NCBI GenBank assembly: GCA_964035795.1
Contig: OZ038321.1
Location: 19,347,209 to 19,411,208, forward strand
Source: Pterobdella sp. o SKG-2022
Taxonomy: Eukaryota > Annelida > Clitellata > Hirudinida > Piscicolidae
Length of the DNA: 64,000 bases
Direction: 5' to 3'
Shown here one piece after another: positions 23,491-35,902 of this stretch; position 1 is the first letter of the stretch, and the number at the start of each line of letters is the position of its first letter. A model generated the notes under the pieces. The model had not been told where the DNA came from. It saw nothing but the letters and a program-made list of their open reading frames with translations, and made no database searches. A program made the position numbers and the translations under genes.

Positions 23491-26400
23491 TCATTTTTTC
23501 CTCCGACCCTTTCTCGTTTTGGCACCTTCGACCACAACATGGCTTTGCTGCAGCTCTTCAGCAGATACATCAGCTGTGGTCAACTTGTTTTGAGCCTCCA
23601 GAAAAAACATCACGTCCCTTAGCTGCTCGCGTAGTTCAGTCGACTCCTGTGATGTTTGTGTGATATTGGTTGTGAGTTGTGTTGGTCCAAAAGGAAGTGG
23701 TTCGAATATGATCTGAGTGATGATTTTATCGCCTCTATTGTTTTTATTTGTGTCAGATCGTCTTGGACATGACGTTCAACTTCACCAAAGATAACGTCTC
23801 TAAATTGAGGCTGCTTTTCTGTTATAAACTGGATAACAGTAGATTCCGTTAGCAGGCATCGACAAACTGATATTCTGGTATCATTGTCATTTGGCTTGGC
23901 GGATGATCTTTCTTTTTGTTGACTACGGCAAGGCAAACTGCCGAAGTGTAGAGACGGCGGATCTTGAAGTCGATAATTTCAAGTTGTTTTTTTTTCATAT
24001 ACATTACTCTATTCTAGTATCAATAATCCAGGCCGACTGCTGTCAACCCAAGTTACTAAGACAAGTGCAACAGTATAATCTAATTAGATTGATTATTTAT
24101 TTATTTTATTTCATTATCACTATTAACCTTTATATAACATACATAGAAATATATATTCAATTCTGATCAATTTTTAATTGATAACCTCCCTTAAATAATG
24201 AAATTGTTTAATCAATTTTTTAAGTCATCTTTGATATATAAATTTATATTGCTTATGAATAAATACAAAATATTGAAACATTTTCTTTGGCGTTGAGTTT
24301 TTCTTCCAACTTTTGAACCTTCAGTTGCCACTCTTGTTGGTTTTGCCTCAAACAGCTGTCAGTACATTTTTGAGGTAATGTCAAAACACATTATTAAAGT
24401 AAGGAAGAAACAACGCAATTATTGTAACAACTTGAGTATTTATCAACAAAGCTTTTCGATAAGGACATGATATGATTCTCGAGTTTCTGAGTATTTAATA
24501 TGATGGTGATATCCTATTAATAACGAAAAGCTTTAGTGAAAAAATTTAAAATTACAATTGCTGCAATTTTTTTCCTATAATTTAAAAAAGTTTTATTAAA
24601 TTTTTTAAATATATATTTTATTATCTGCGCATTTATTTTTGAATGTATTTTAAGGGTTAATTGATCACCAGAAACATCACTGCCTTATTGGATATTTTAG
24701 ATGACATAACTACACACACAACTACACAACATCTAAACCTGTTCATCTGCTTCTCTTCCTCCAGAAGATTTTGTACCTTGTTCAACTTGCCATCCAACTA
24801 AACATTATTATTTATCATCGATTAAATTGAAAATAGAGCTTACAAATTTCAATTAAAAATGCCGTTTAAAAATCAAAATTTAAAAAGCTTAGCCTTTTAT
24901 AAAAAAAATATTCACTGTATGTTTTGTTTCATTAACAATAACCCTTTGAAACTTCTTATAGTTATTGTTTAAAGACAAATAAAGAAAATTTTAAAAAACA
25001 TCTCAGATACCAGTGCACATCTCTTTTCAAGCACCTGCTTGTCCCTGTTCTCCTCACGTGACTGCAACACTTCCTGCATACGTCTAGTTAGCTCCTCCAA
25101 CTGGGTGTGATGATGTTAGTCGTACCAATGTAAAATTTGTTCAGTGGATGTGGAGATTTAGCCTAGCATGTCATAGTGAACGTTTATAAATAGATATATA
25201 TGAAACATATTGTCTTATGATGAGGCTGAAGCTTTGAAGGAGTATAAATGAATTCCTCAAACATCTCACTTTTGACGTAAAATTTAAAAAAACACTTATA
25301 GCGTTAACAACGTAGGCAATATGAATATTATTTTAAAATTATATATGGGTAATACGTATATAATCCTAATATACAAATTGCCTAAAACACACCTCGTCCT
25401 CTTTGGCAGCCTTCATGATGGACATTTTGTTTTCGAAATACTCCCTCTGTGATTCCAATTGGTTGGTCAGAAGGTAAGTGTACTGATGGTGAAAATAGTT
25501 CCATGTCTAAATAAATAAGTCAAACTCTTACTCTCACAAGACTTCTTGAATACTAAAAATGCAGAAAAAACCAATTTCTTAAAAACTGAATTTAATAATG
25601 GCCAAGGTTAGTGAAAAACAAACAAACCTCCAAAGAAAGAGACTCAAACTTCTCATCTTGCCTCACCATGGCATCCATCGATCTCCCCTGGTCTATCTCC
25701 ACCACCTTCCCATCCATCTGAGTGGATGGTGCATGTTAGTGGGAAGGTTTGTATTATGGTTTGATATGCTCTTGCAATTGTGTGTGTTATTAAGGTGTTG
25801 ACTGTTGAAAAAGTGTTTTTCAAAATTACTCGCTAGTTGTTGGTTTAGTGGCGGAAAATTTTTTGATTGTTGAGTAAGTTAAATTTAAGTCAAGTGTGAT
25901 AATGTTTGGTAGTGTATGTGTTATAAACTAGTTGTATTGAATGTTAGCTTACATAAGAATAAAATTTTAAAAACACATTTTCTCGAATAAAAATATTTCA
26001 AAATTTCATAACAAACGAGCAAAAAAGGACCAACTAAAACCATCATTCAACAACCCTTATGATGAGACCATTCTTTAACACCCTGTCAACTTAGCTACTA
26101 TGTTAATGACGCAACAAGTTGTTAACCAAGCATTATAACATCACCCACCTTGTTCATCACCAGTCGATGCACATAATTCTCACCCACATAGTCCCACACT
26201 CTGCTGCTTCCTGCCGTTGGTTCCATATAATTAACTTTTGTCATTATTTTTTTTATTTTTATATTATTATTATTATTTAAACTATTAAGATTGTTCAGAG
26301 TATTATTATTTATATTATTAATATTGTCTTTAGTATTATTATTGTTATTATTTATTATATTAATATTGTTTTTATTAACAATAATATTATTATAGACACA

Positions 26401-29400
26401 AAGATAACCTAGTTGCATAGCAAAAGTATGGGCGGTGTCTTTGAAGTGCTTGTACGCATGGCCGTTGGTGTAACGACCACAACCCACTTCTCCACATATG
26501 AGACATATCCAAAGATCCTGGGTTCAAGTGCGGGTGATAATGAAAAAATCGATTATTATAAAAAATTAGCCCTTATAGTTTAGCTGGTAGAGCATCAGAC
26601 TAATTATCTAAAGTAACCAGATTCGATTCCATGTGGGTCGACAATAAGTACCTGTTCTACAGTGTTTTTTCACATCCAAACCCATAAGATGGAAATATAA
26701 AGAAGATAAACGATAAAAAAGCAGACACCAACCTCATGGATGGAACATTGGAAACACTTGTTCTCAGCCACAGCTACTGGAGTCTGTATGTACCTGCACA
26801 CTGGACAACTGTTGGATGCCCATCAGTACACTTTCATTAGTGCTCTTGTCCATATATGGAACTACCTCTATATTAATCATATTAGGTTACACTGTTGTAC
26901 ATGCCCCAGTAAGTGGGGTTGACAACGGTCAGTCTTAATTATTGATGAAACTTAAAGCGTACTTTATAAATAATCTATTCGTTTTTAACTACTCTATATA
27001 CCATTTGATTGAACATATATATATTTAGGTAGTCATTCATAGTTGACGAAGACGTCAATGACTACATAATGAGCTCGTGATCTAAACCAAATACATACAT
27101 TATAGAATTTCAATGTCATTATCTAAATAACATCAAACAGTATTGGCATAGGTCTGCCGATGAAACAATTGAAACGCACATGACATCTTCACACTTGGCC
27201 ATGCATGGAGCATGGAAGGAATGGTTGCACAAGATGGTCAGTATCCCTTCTATCGACTCGTCCTACAAACAACACCTCATAGTTAGTTGTTGATACATTT
27301 TATATTGAAATTACATATATGGGCCAATAAACACGAAATTAAAAGATTAAATGACTTGATAAAAATGCTTTTTAATCCATAGAACAAAGTAAACACTACA
27401 TCAGAATTCAAACGACAAGCATGCAACACTACAAAACCTCACCATCTTCTCAAGACACACAGCACACACAGGCAGTTCAACGGCGTTAGACAATGGTTTG
27501 CCTGCCCCCTGATGATGAAATTATTTATTGGAATTTTCATTTAAAAACTTTGTAAATGAAGAAAGTGATGAGATATATAAGTATTATTATTTCCAAACTT
27601 TCCATTCTATATAAAGAATATAGTTAAAAATAAAAAAAAAGTTATGAATTCAAAGAATAAAGTTTTTTCCATTCAAATTTATTTTTCGCCATTTTTCTTA
27701 GTTTCAAAAGATCTATATGTACATAAAAAAATGAAAAATCATGATATGCAAGTTTCTAAATCATTATATGCATTAAAAACATATGGAGTTATGATGCACT
27801 TGAAGAGATTGAAAATGAAGCTTGGAAAGCAACAACAACCAGACTAACCTCTTGTGACTTGGTACAGTCAACTCGGGCCACATAAACCAGATGACACACG
27901 TCTGCCTCAATGCTGTTGAAGCATTTGAGATTGTATGTCTTGTAAAACTCCCGCGCTGTTTCCTGATGGCATCGTTAAAACAAGGCTAAATGGAAGCGAC
28001 TGAAGCACAATGTATATAATATAAAGAACACTGAAGTGGGTGTTTTGGCATCTGATTCGTCAAACTTGAGACAGCCAATATGGTGTTAAACTAATTCAGA
28101 GGTTTTATACTCTTAATTGGTTTACATCTTAAAATTTTTCAACTATGGTGCGGTTCTGATATTCATAATTAACCATTCAATTCATTAAAATATTAAATAT
28201 ATATATAACCTTCAATCCAATATTAATAAATTAGCAAGGGAATATAGATCTAAATAAAATCATTAAACTTATTAATAAAACAGAGACTCACGATATCTCT
28301 GAACTTGAGAAGGGCCATGTATTCATTGGGAGTTGATGGTCTCACGATCCTTATCAACTCCAAGTCTTGGCTGTACAATACAATAAAGATTAAGCTTATA
28401 TTTACTAAACACTCAAAAAAATACAACTCATCCCAACTATCACACCATCTCACTATTTATTACACCACCAACTATAACACCAAAGCACACACCTGATAGG
28501 CTTGAGAAACACAAGGAGGTCTTGCAGGCACAGAGTTGCTGGGATGCACACCATACACAACATGTCACTACCTGGAAAGATGTTCCCATCGCCCTCGCTT
28601 GGGTTTTGAGCATAGTTGATAGTGCTTGTTAGCGTGTTTAATAGTGGTTTTGAGCATATTTTATAGTGTAGAAGAAAGAAACGCTGACAATTGTAATATT
28701 AAACTTCACACTAATATTTAGCACTTAAATAACTACTACTCAATTAATAGAATAAATTGACACTAAATTGTATTAACCCTTAATAAATCACCATATTGAA
28801 ACCTCGAAACATATTGACAAAACACCAAAAACACGTCATTACTATCACTACACCCTACAAAATCTTGAGGCAGTCTCTTATAATGATAATAACGTAAACG
28901 GACACTCGCAATGCAATAACATGATGTTTAGAGACATCGTAAGTATTTTTTATTTTATAATTTCAGTTTTTATTCTTCAAAAAATGAGGATTTCAAAGAT
29001 AATTTATTTTAAAAAGACTGAAATTTTTGATAAGTACAATCTTATCTTAATTCATTAGTTTTTAAAATATCCCTCTAAAGGAAACATCACATACTTCTCT
29101 TTATAAAGATGTAAAACACCCTCTGTGCTTTCAACGGCAGGATTTCCTGAGAAGAACTCTATATTGTCATCCCTGTTTTGTTTTTTCAGTATGGTTGTTC
29201 TAATTAGTCTTGTGTATCCAATTATAGTTGTCTATATTGATCTTGTGTATCAAAATATAGTGATGGGGCTGTTACATATTTATATTTTTTATTAATGTTC
29301 TTATTCAAATGTTGGAGATTATTCAAGAAGCAATATCATTTGAGAAGAGAAATGGGCTATAAAAAGAATTTGATTGGTTGATAGTGTTATTTATAAAAAT

Positions 29401-30347
29401 AAAGGTGTGTTATAGGTTTCTTTGTTTATTGTTATATGAAGTTACTGGTTGTGTGTGAGATGAGTGAATTTTTAATGTTGAATATAACCAAGAAGCCAAA
29501 CTTGTTGCATGGAGGTTTCTCTTCCAATCCTGCCATCAAAGCTGACTTGAAAGATACTAGAAAATAATTAATGGACTATACAGTAATCGAGAAAATAGTG
29601 GTTTGAATTCAATAATTTTATTAAATAAGCAAGTCAACTTTTCATGAGTCACACTTGACAAAAAACTAATTTAATTAATGAAAAAAAACAATGAAGTGAT
29701 TGAAGTTCTGAAAATCTAAAATTAAACTTTAAAATGATGCAACATGAACCTCTGGATTCTTTTTTTTGTTCATGTGGGGGATCTATACAGGTGTTAAGAG
29801 TTTGTAAATCCATTTTTGAATCTTTTTGGTCTTTGTTATTTGGGTCTTTTTCTTGCTCAGTTATTTTGGTTGCATCTTCTTTAAGTATTTTGTCAGATTT
29901 TTCAATTTTAGATGCCATATCTGTATGATTTGGTAAAAATTAGTAAAAAAATTTTAATAAATTGTTAATATATTGGGCTAATAAAATTTTAAAAATCAAA
30001 ATTTCAAAAAAATAAAAAAGCATTTAAAAAAATTATAAAAAACCAGAAAAACATGCCTCAAAATATGAGACAAACAAATTGATATTATACTATACAAAAA
30101 AAAACTTAGTTGAAACTGAAATTAATATTAAAACTGATAATAAAACAAGGAAAGAGTCAAACCATTGAAAAAGGTACGTATGGTGAAAGACTGGTATTTT
30201 CTTTGTCCCAGGTACAATTGGGCTTCCTTGTTACTCAAAAATGTCTGTTTCTTATTTGTTATTAATTTTCTGCTTTTTTTACTTTTTATTAATTCAAAAT
30301 TCTCTTCATGTAGGTCCGGAGCTAATGGAATTTGAAACGGAATAAAA
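23491..30347 (-). CDS. BRAP: BRAP (BRCA1-associated protein / IMP), RING and UBP-zinc-finger E3 ligase
   Basis: BRAP is a cytosolic ubiquitin ligase that limits Ras-MAPK signalling via KSR and retains nuclear-import cargo. Minus-strand exons by eye: 30347-30175 (LGQRKYQSFTIRTFF), perhaps 29905-29735, 29165-29092 (FFSGNPAVE), 28560-28496, 28375-28293 (IRIVRPSTPNEYM), 27965-27851, then the RING: 27515-27440 (CAVCLEKM), 27270-27150 (ILTILCNHSFH) and 26830-26737 (CPVCRYIQTP). The UBP zinc finger spans 26830-26737 (KCFQCSIHE), 26511-26409 (ICLICGEVGCGRY, HAYKHF) and 26210-26150 (RVWDYVGENYVHRL). Coiled-coil exons: 25735-25630, 25485-25390 (YTYLLTNQLESQ), 25110-25015, 24797-24735, 24360-24281. The last exon, 23646-23491, includes EQLRDVMFFLEAQNK and a basic end, then TGA. 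Zinc ligands look complete. The first coding exon was not found. Divergent to UNC50. Confidence 0.92.
23893..24093 (+). repeat. Dispersed repeat B, copy 3
   Basis: Inverted relative to the 3436-3665 copy and similar over about 200 bases, ending CGACTGCTGTCAACCC then AAGTTACTAAGACAAGTG. It lies in the BRAP intron between the last two coding exons. Confidence 0.7.
26211..26408 (-). other. Stop-free phase-1 intron of BRAP, 198 nt
   Basis: Splicing the donor CTAG|GTTATC to the acceptor GGCAG|GAAGC joins MQLG to SSRVWDY at exactly the family spacing, so this is an intron. Its length is divisible by three and its exon frame has no stop; if kept, it would add 66 residues, mostly Asn, from ATT/AAT runs. 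Confidence 0.75.
26567..26710 (+). repeat. tRNA-derived SINE, copy 1
   Basis: The first 75 bases look like a tRNA with an A box (TAGTTTAGCTGG), an anticodon-like loop CTAATTA (AAT, Ile) and a B box (AGATTCGATTCC at 26619-26630). A shared body follows (TACCTGTTCTACAGTG) with an A-rich end near 26700. Stems are imperfect and a second copy with the same extra body lies at 43800-43985, so this is a SINE and not a working tRNA gene. Confidence 0.75.
26876..26945 (-). repeat. Dispersed repeat B, copy 4 (end only)
   Basis: TGTACATGCCCCAGTAAGTG then GGGTTGACAACGGTCAG is the terminal block of repeat B in the same orientation as 3436. It lies inside a BRAP intron. Confidence 0.6.
29325..29392 (+). repeat. 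Solo 3' tail of an RTE-like LINE
   Basis: GGGCTATAAAAAGAATTTGA then TTGGTTGAT matches the end of the LINE at 13931. No coding sequence precedes it. Confidence 0.65.
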
Positions 30348-30980
30348 CTATAAGTTTTTTATATCATTCAATCTATAGTTATAAAAAAATGGTTAGTTTG
30401 AAATGTTGAAGTCAAAAAAAAAATAAAACTTAGTTTCGAACCTGTGTAAGAAATATCTAGAATTTTGCTATCGTTTTTGACTTCGAGTTTCAAAAATATT
30501 CGTGTTAAAGTCATTTATTCTACGAAAAAATACTTGTAAATTACTAAAAAGTCTTTCAGAGATGTTTTGTAAAATTATAAGGATGAAAACGAAACAACGG
30601 TTACCACTTTTTTTATTTAATAAAAATTTAAAAATAAACCAAAATCGCAAACTAAAAGTTTATTCTTCGTAAAAATAAATGTGTTATAAATGATAGTTAT
30701 AAAACTATTTGAAAATAAAATATATATTTAAATTAATGACAAAATATAAACTAAAAATTAGGAAAAACAATTTTTTTGTTTAAAAAAATTTTTACTAAAA
30801 AAACTTTTTTCCATTTGAAATAAAATTTAAAATGAAACTCTAGTTATGATGATGTTGAATTTTAGCTCAACTTTTAAACTATCAATCTTATAGGTAGTCG
30901 TTTACAAATGTCTCCAAACTAAGCCTGTTTCGATTTATTTTTTTCCTAAATAGTTTAAAATCTTTTCAATTTTTTTCAAA
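30348..30980. promoter_or_regulatory. Divergent upstream region of BRAP and UNC50
   Basis: BRAP (minus) and UNC50 (plus) face away from each other across about 630 bases. The missing first BRAP exon probably lies here. No promoter element is distinctive in this A/T-dominated sequence. Confidence 0.45.
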
Positions 30981-33900
30981 ATGGCGTCTAGTTCGGCTGA
31001 TTTATCAACGTCAACTAAAAAGCCAGGTAATGGAACATTATTATTATTTGACGAAATATTCATTATTATCTTTTGATTTTTGTTTAAATATCATTTCAAG
31101 TTTTTTTATTTACTAATAGTTTTTTTTTTCAAATAATAAAATGAAATTTTACATATTACAACAAAATTGTATGATGTTCAGGAATGTGTTGTAATTTAAC
31201 AGCAGCAACTAAACGAAGTCGGTTTTTAAGACGTCTGATGAACTACAAACAAATGGACTTCCAATATGCTAGTTGGCAAATGCTCTATCTCTTTATTGCA
31301 CCTCAAAAAGTGTTAGTGAGCTTGTTTCTGAATTACAAACACTATTACTATCATTAATTTTACTTTTCAAAAATGATTTCAATACAGATACAGAAACTTC
31401 AACTATAGAAAATGTTAGTATTTTAATTTCCAGTTCACCAACTCAAAGACTTCATATATATTTTGACAGCAAATCAATTTGCATATCATCCAACAGACAC
31501 AAAAAATCAATGGGCCAGAGATGATCCAGCATTTCTCATACTTTTGTCTCTTTGTGTTCTTGGTTTAAATATATTTTTTTTTCATTATGATGAACTGCAT
31601 CTCTTATTCATTATTACATGGTAGATTGTTTTAATTTTTTTTCATTATAATTTTTCTAGTTTCAACTGTTGGCTTTGCTCTGGCTCTGAGGATTGGAATT
31701 GTGGGGTTCATTAAATTATTTCTGTATGTCTTGTTTGTAGACTGCATTGGAGTTGGACTGCTTATTGCTACTTTTCTGTGGTTTGTATTTAAATTCTACT
31801 TTGTGTTAATTCACTATAGTTATATTTCGATGTATTCTAAGCTATTTCTAAAGTACATTTTGAGTCATTGTAGTTTTGTTATTTATGTTTCAATTTTTAT
31901 TGATTAGCATGAAAACAGATACAAAAATGAGGATATTATTGTTCTGAATGAATCATAAACTGCGAAAATAAAAAAGGCATAATAATTCATCAAATCAAAA
32001 AGCTATATCCCATCAAATAACACTCCTCAAATATCCACCTTTTTTGACTACTATTCTAAGGGTTTTATCATAAATAAAAGACCAACAAACCCACACAGGT
32101 ACATCACCAACAAGTACCTCATTGTACAACCGCCGAGCAGGTATCTAGTCATTGGATTTGTTGTTATTAGTATCAGTATTTGTTTTAGTTATTACTACTA
32201 TTAGTTATATATATCTTGAAAGTTATTAAAGTTGATTTAAAAGAAAAGGATGGTTTAGGTGAGAAGAAATGGAGAATATTAGTATAGTTTTCAAAAAGGC
32301 CATTTGTTTTTTTATAACTTGAATTCCATTCAGTTTCATCAAAATATGAAGAATTTTTTTTTCAATAACACGTTTATTCAAAATTACATCAGCTAAAATT
32401 TTCCATACGTAAAATTTAAGGATAGGTCAATCAAAATATATTGAGATAAAATAGGATATTTATATTAAATAAGTATAAAAAAAATAAATAAAATATTAGA
32501 AGTTGGCAAATAAAGTCATTATCGTATATTAAGTCCTATAATTTTTTTCAACCAAAAATTTCATAAAGTCTAACCTCATGCTATGAAACAAAAGACGTTA
32601 AACGAAAAATAATAATTAGAGTTATCTTAGTTTCATAGAGATTAAACTCCTGCTTCTTCTTCTTTCCTGTTTCTCTTCTCCATATTGTTCAATTTCTTCA
32701 ATAGTGGTTGCTAGGCATCCAAACAAAATCGGAATATCATTCATTATGTTCTTCTTGCACTGTTCACCTCTTTTCCTACATTGCGTTCATTTTTGTAAAC
32801 TATTCGCTCTCAATCATTGGCCTTCATAGATCATTTTCACGATAGTATTTCATTCTATACCTAAAAGAATTTATAGTTGAAACTTCATTTTAATTCGTCT
32901 TTTTGTTCAGCTGTCACTAATTATGTTTAGTAAATTAAGTTTCACTGTTTCAGCTACTAATGTTTCAAGATAAGGTTGCGCTAATCAAAAATTTCAGTTT
33001 TCTGAATGTATATTTTTTCTATTTGATTATTAACTATAAGATGACTCATGAAATTATTCTATAATTATGCAACTGTTTGGCAGAGGGGATGTGGAATGGG
33101 GATATTGCTTTGACATTCATCTGAATGCTCTGGTGCCTCTTCTGATGTTCATCCACCTTTTCCAACTCCCAGTCATCAACTGTATGTTTGTTTTCTTATG
33201 TTTCTTTTGTTTTTATGTATTCATTGCTATACATTTGGTAAAAGAAAAACAGGCTTTAAAAATGATTTGATTGATTGATCTATGCTTATAAAGAGGACTA
33301 CTAAGATTTTAAATGCTGATGGTGATAATGCAAGTGTTCATGTATTTTTTTCATTGTGTATTTTTACTTAATATACTCTCAAAGATTTATCAATGGACTC
33401 ACGGTTATCATGTGCTATTGGGAATTGTGTGTGGTTCGTATCTGTCTCATACTACATCTACATCACTTTCCTTGGTTACAGCTGTTAGTTTTTTTTATAT
33501 ATTTGGACCTCCATTTGATAATGTTAGTTCATCTTACGAAAAGCTTCATTGAATAAAATGAACTCCTAAAAGTGTTTTCATTTGAATATGTAAGGTGTTA
33601 GTTTTATTTTTTATTTGCAGCTATATATTTTAATTAATATTCTATCTTTGATTTTTATTCATGCAATCTTACCTAGTTCGAAATTTCAGTTTTTTAACGT
33701 GTCATTTTTTATATTGCCTAATTTGCATTATGAAATATAGATTAAATCTAAGGACGGCTATTGTCTAGTATGTTTTTTATTTCATTCTTTGTAAATAGTA
33801 AAGCTCATTACTTATTTCATTACTTGTTTGTTGCATCGAATTACTTACTAATTGACTGACACTTCAATACCCCACATGACAGCTCTGCCCTTCTTGAAGA

Positions 33901-34026
33901 GGACTCGCATGTTCTTATATCCCTTCACTGTGGCCACCATTTTCTTCATCATCTCCATTGCCCTCAATATTAACTTCAATACCATTTTGACCAACTTCTA
34001 CCACTACCGCGCTCATCACTCCAGTT
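30981..34026 (+). CDS. UNC50: UNC50, Golgi/ER multipass membrane protein, eight exons
   Basis: UNC-50/Gmh1 proteins are Golgi membrane proteins that support trafficking, including that of nicotinic receptor subunits. Exons: 30981-31026 (MASSSADLSTSTKKP), about 31203-31310 (RRLMNYKQMDFQYASWQMLY), about 31470-31562 (NQWARDDPAFLILLS), 31660-31780 (DCIGVGLLIATFLW), 32099-32140 (YITNKYL), 33084-33181 (VEWGYCFDIHLNALVPLL), 33385-33483 (WFVSVSYYIYITFLGYS) and 33883-34026 (ALPFLKRTRMFLYPFT to HHSS, TGA). Most junctions keep phase and splice consensus, and the order matches human UNC50, with several membrane spans. The exon 2/3 junction is one base out of register with any GT donor I can find. Poly(A) signal AATAAA at 34168. 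Divergent from BRAP. Confidence 0.92.
33200..33282 (+). repeat. Solo LINE 3' tail in a UNC50 intron
   Basis: ATTTGGTAAAAGAAAAACAG then GCTTTAAAAATGATTTGA and a (TTGA)n run is the same tail as at 13880-13931, more diverged. Confidence 0.6.
33513..33562 (+). repeat. Dispersed repeat D, copy 1
   Basis: TTTGATAATGTTAGTTCATC then TTACGAAAAGCTTCATTGAA. The same module recurs at 46621, 55225, 55571 and 56935; the best copy has a TGAGTT..CAC stem-like start, AAAAGCTT and an AATAAAA end. Confidence 0.55.
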
Positions 34027-34167
34027 GAAATTTCATCTTTTTTTATTTTTTTGGTGTATTTTTAAGTTAATATTGAACTTGGATTTTTTCTTGTTTTTTT
34101 TTTTAATTGTATCTATAGAAGATTTTACAATAATAACTCGATATTTAGTTTAAATTTTTAGGGCTTC

Positions 34168-34173
34168 AATAAA
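34168..34173 (+). terminator. Poly(A) signal of UNC50
   Basis: AATAAA 142 bases after the UNC50 stop, followed by a T-rich stretch. Confidence 0.6.
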
Positions 34174-34439
34174 ATTTTGTTTCTTATTGGTTTACACTCA
34201 TCAGAATGAAATTGAATCCAGGCTCAAAGTTAAAATCCATCCCAAAGATATAAATCTGCATTTGTTCATTCAATAAAAAAAACTATCAGTTAATAATAGC
34301 TTTTGTTACATAAAACATCAAAAATTTTGCTGGTTATTATTGTTATTATAAAAGCCTGTCACACCCACTGGCGCATAAAGCAGCAACCAAAAATTGTCCA
34401 CGCATTCCTGTTTTGAGGCAGCTTAATGATGATGCCCCG

Positions 34440-35790
34440 ATGTGTTTCATTTCATTAAGCTTCGATTCCACTGTACGACGCCATGTTGTTTTTCGGCGGC
34501 CTCGTTTTCTTTATCCCTCTGGTTTCCAATGAAGAGCTGTTCTGCTTATGGAACCTTTTTCTCTTCTCAAGACAACCAATCCATCGCCATCGTCTTTTTT
34601 GATGATGGTAGCCATGTCTTCTTGGTGACAACGGAAAAAAAATCATTTTACGAAATGAATGCTCCGTGAATTTTGTGCATGAAAAGCTGAGTTTGTTGTT
34701 ATCTTGCTCTGTCACTCTTCATAACTCAGATCCATACAGAATACTGGTTTTGTACAGCTTGATCTTAGTGTTGACAGTGTTCTGAGAAGACTTCCAGACA
34801 GTCGTCATGCTCCTGAGAGCGTCTTTGGTTTTTTGCTTCTATTTTTAATATTCTTTATAGCACCACCACCTATAATTAAAATGCTATCAAGATACTTAAA
34901 TTTAGCTGTACTACAAAAATTCTGTTTGTCAAGCTGCACTGGGGTTGATGATGGCACATAGATGGTCATGTCTTCAGTTTTTTTTTTGGCTGATCTTGAG
35001 TCTAACCTGCTAGCCTACGGAAAATAGTTTTTCCGTTTTATTCAGCATGTGACGATGTTTGTGGGAGATTAGTTCTAGATCAGCTGCAAAATCATGATCA
35101 TCTAATGTAAAAAAAAAAAGTCTGCCTGATTCCTTTAATTACAGCTTCTGTAGTGCGGTGCATTACCCAATCAATGACGAGGTTGAAAAGCAATGCTGAC
35201 ATCACGCAGCCCTGTTTTATTCCTGTCTTGACCTCAAACCACATGTCATTACCTCCAGCACTGCAACTAAAGTTACTGTAACAAAGTGTTGGGGAATTCC
35301 CTATGATCTCAGCACCAATCACAGCCTGGCGAAAGAACCCACCTTCTAGTGGTGCTGTGTGTGCACTTCAACAGGAGTGTCAAAGAGGTTCTAAACCATC
35401 CAGCTTCCAACCCCAAAGCATTTTGAAAACCCATCCATCATTTTTCACTGCTTACCAGAAGTCACAAACAACTCGAAGCTACAAGTTTCTTTCGGTACTT
35501 GCTACAGGGAGTGTCGGAAGAGTCTTTGGAATTTGGCACTCAACAACAACAACAAGCACCAACCACAGAATATTTCTATAAACACTGTCAAATGCTTTTT
35601 CAAAATATACAAAGCTTATGTAAAGCTTTTTATGCCATTCCGAACACTACTCAATGATGTTGCTCAGAGAAAGTATCTGTTCTACACATCCTCTTTCTTT
35701 GCGGAACCCAGTTTCTTCTTTCTTTAGAGATATGTCCACGACATCTGTTAATCACAGAAAGATAATTTTAGCAAATATCTCACTTGAAAC
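34440..35790 (-). mobile_element. Degenerate LINE reverse-transcriptase fragment, minus strand
   Basis: Read on minus from 35790 downward, broken frames show FEKAFDSVYRNILW, then KTGIKQGCVMSALLFNLVID and WVMHRTTE near 35200, a remnant of the catalytic box (FAADLELISHKHRHM) near 35080, AFRSM-type and LYGSE motifs near 34750, and a basic RRRWRWIG tail near 34620. This is the usual order of RT palm, thumb and C-terminal part in RTE/jockey-type elements. Many stops and shifts make it a pseudogene. It is a different lineage from the 10.7 kb element, with no PHD-like finger seen. Confidence 0.8.
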
Positions 35791-35802
35791 AGAAAGTAGT
35801 TT

Positions 35803-35902
35803 GATTCTGGTGGTGGTGGGGGTGGTGGTGGTGGGGGTGGTGTTGGTGGTGGTAGTGATGATGATGATGGTGGTGGTGGTGGTGATGAGGATGATGATGA
35901 TG
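35803..35902. repeat. GGT/GGGT and GAT microsatellite
   Basis: About 100 bases of GGT, GGGGGT and GAT units on plus, directly after the RT fragment. Compound and imperfect. Confidence 0.9.

Noticed and set aside
23619..23936. 105-codon minus frame next to the last BRAP exon
   Set aside because: Partly overlaps the last BRAP exon in another frame and repeat B; some runs look protein-like (QFRDVIFGEVERHVQDD), but no BRAP similarity or splice fit was found.
26567..26641. Functional tRNA-Ile gene
   Set aside because: Stems have mismatches and the same non-tRNA body follows in a second copy, so a SINE is the better call.
30468..30650. Minus frame proposed as first BRAP exon (MRFWFIFKFLL..)
   Set aside because: Hydrophobic start unlike BRAP N-termini, and no matching donor seen.
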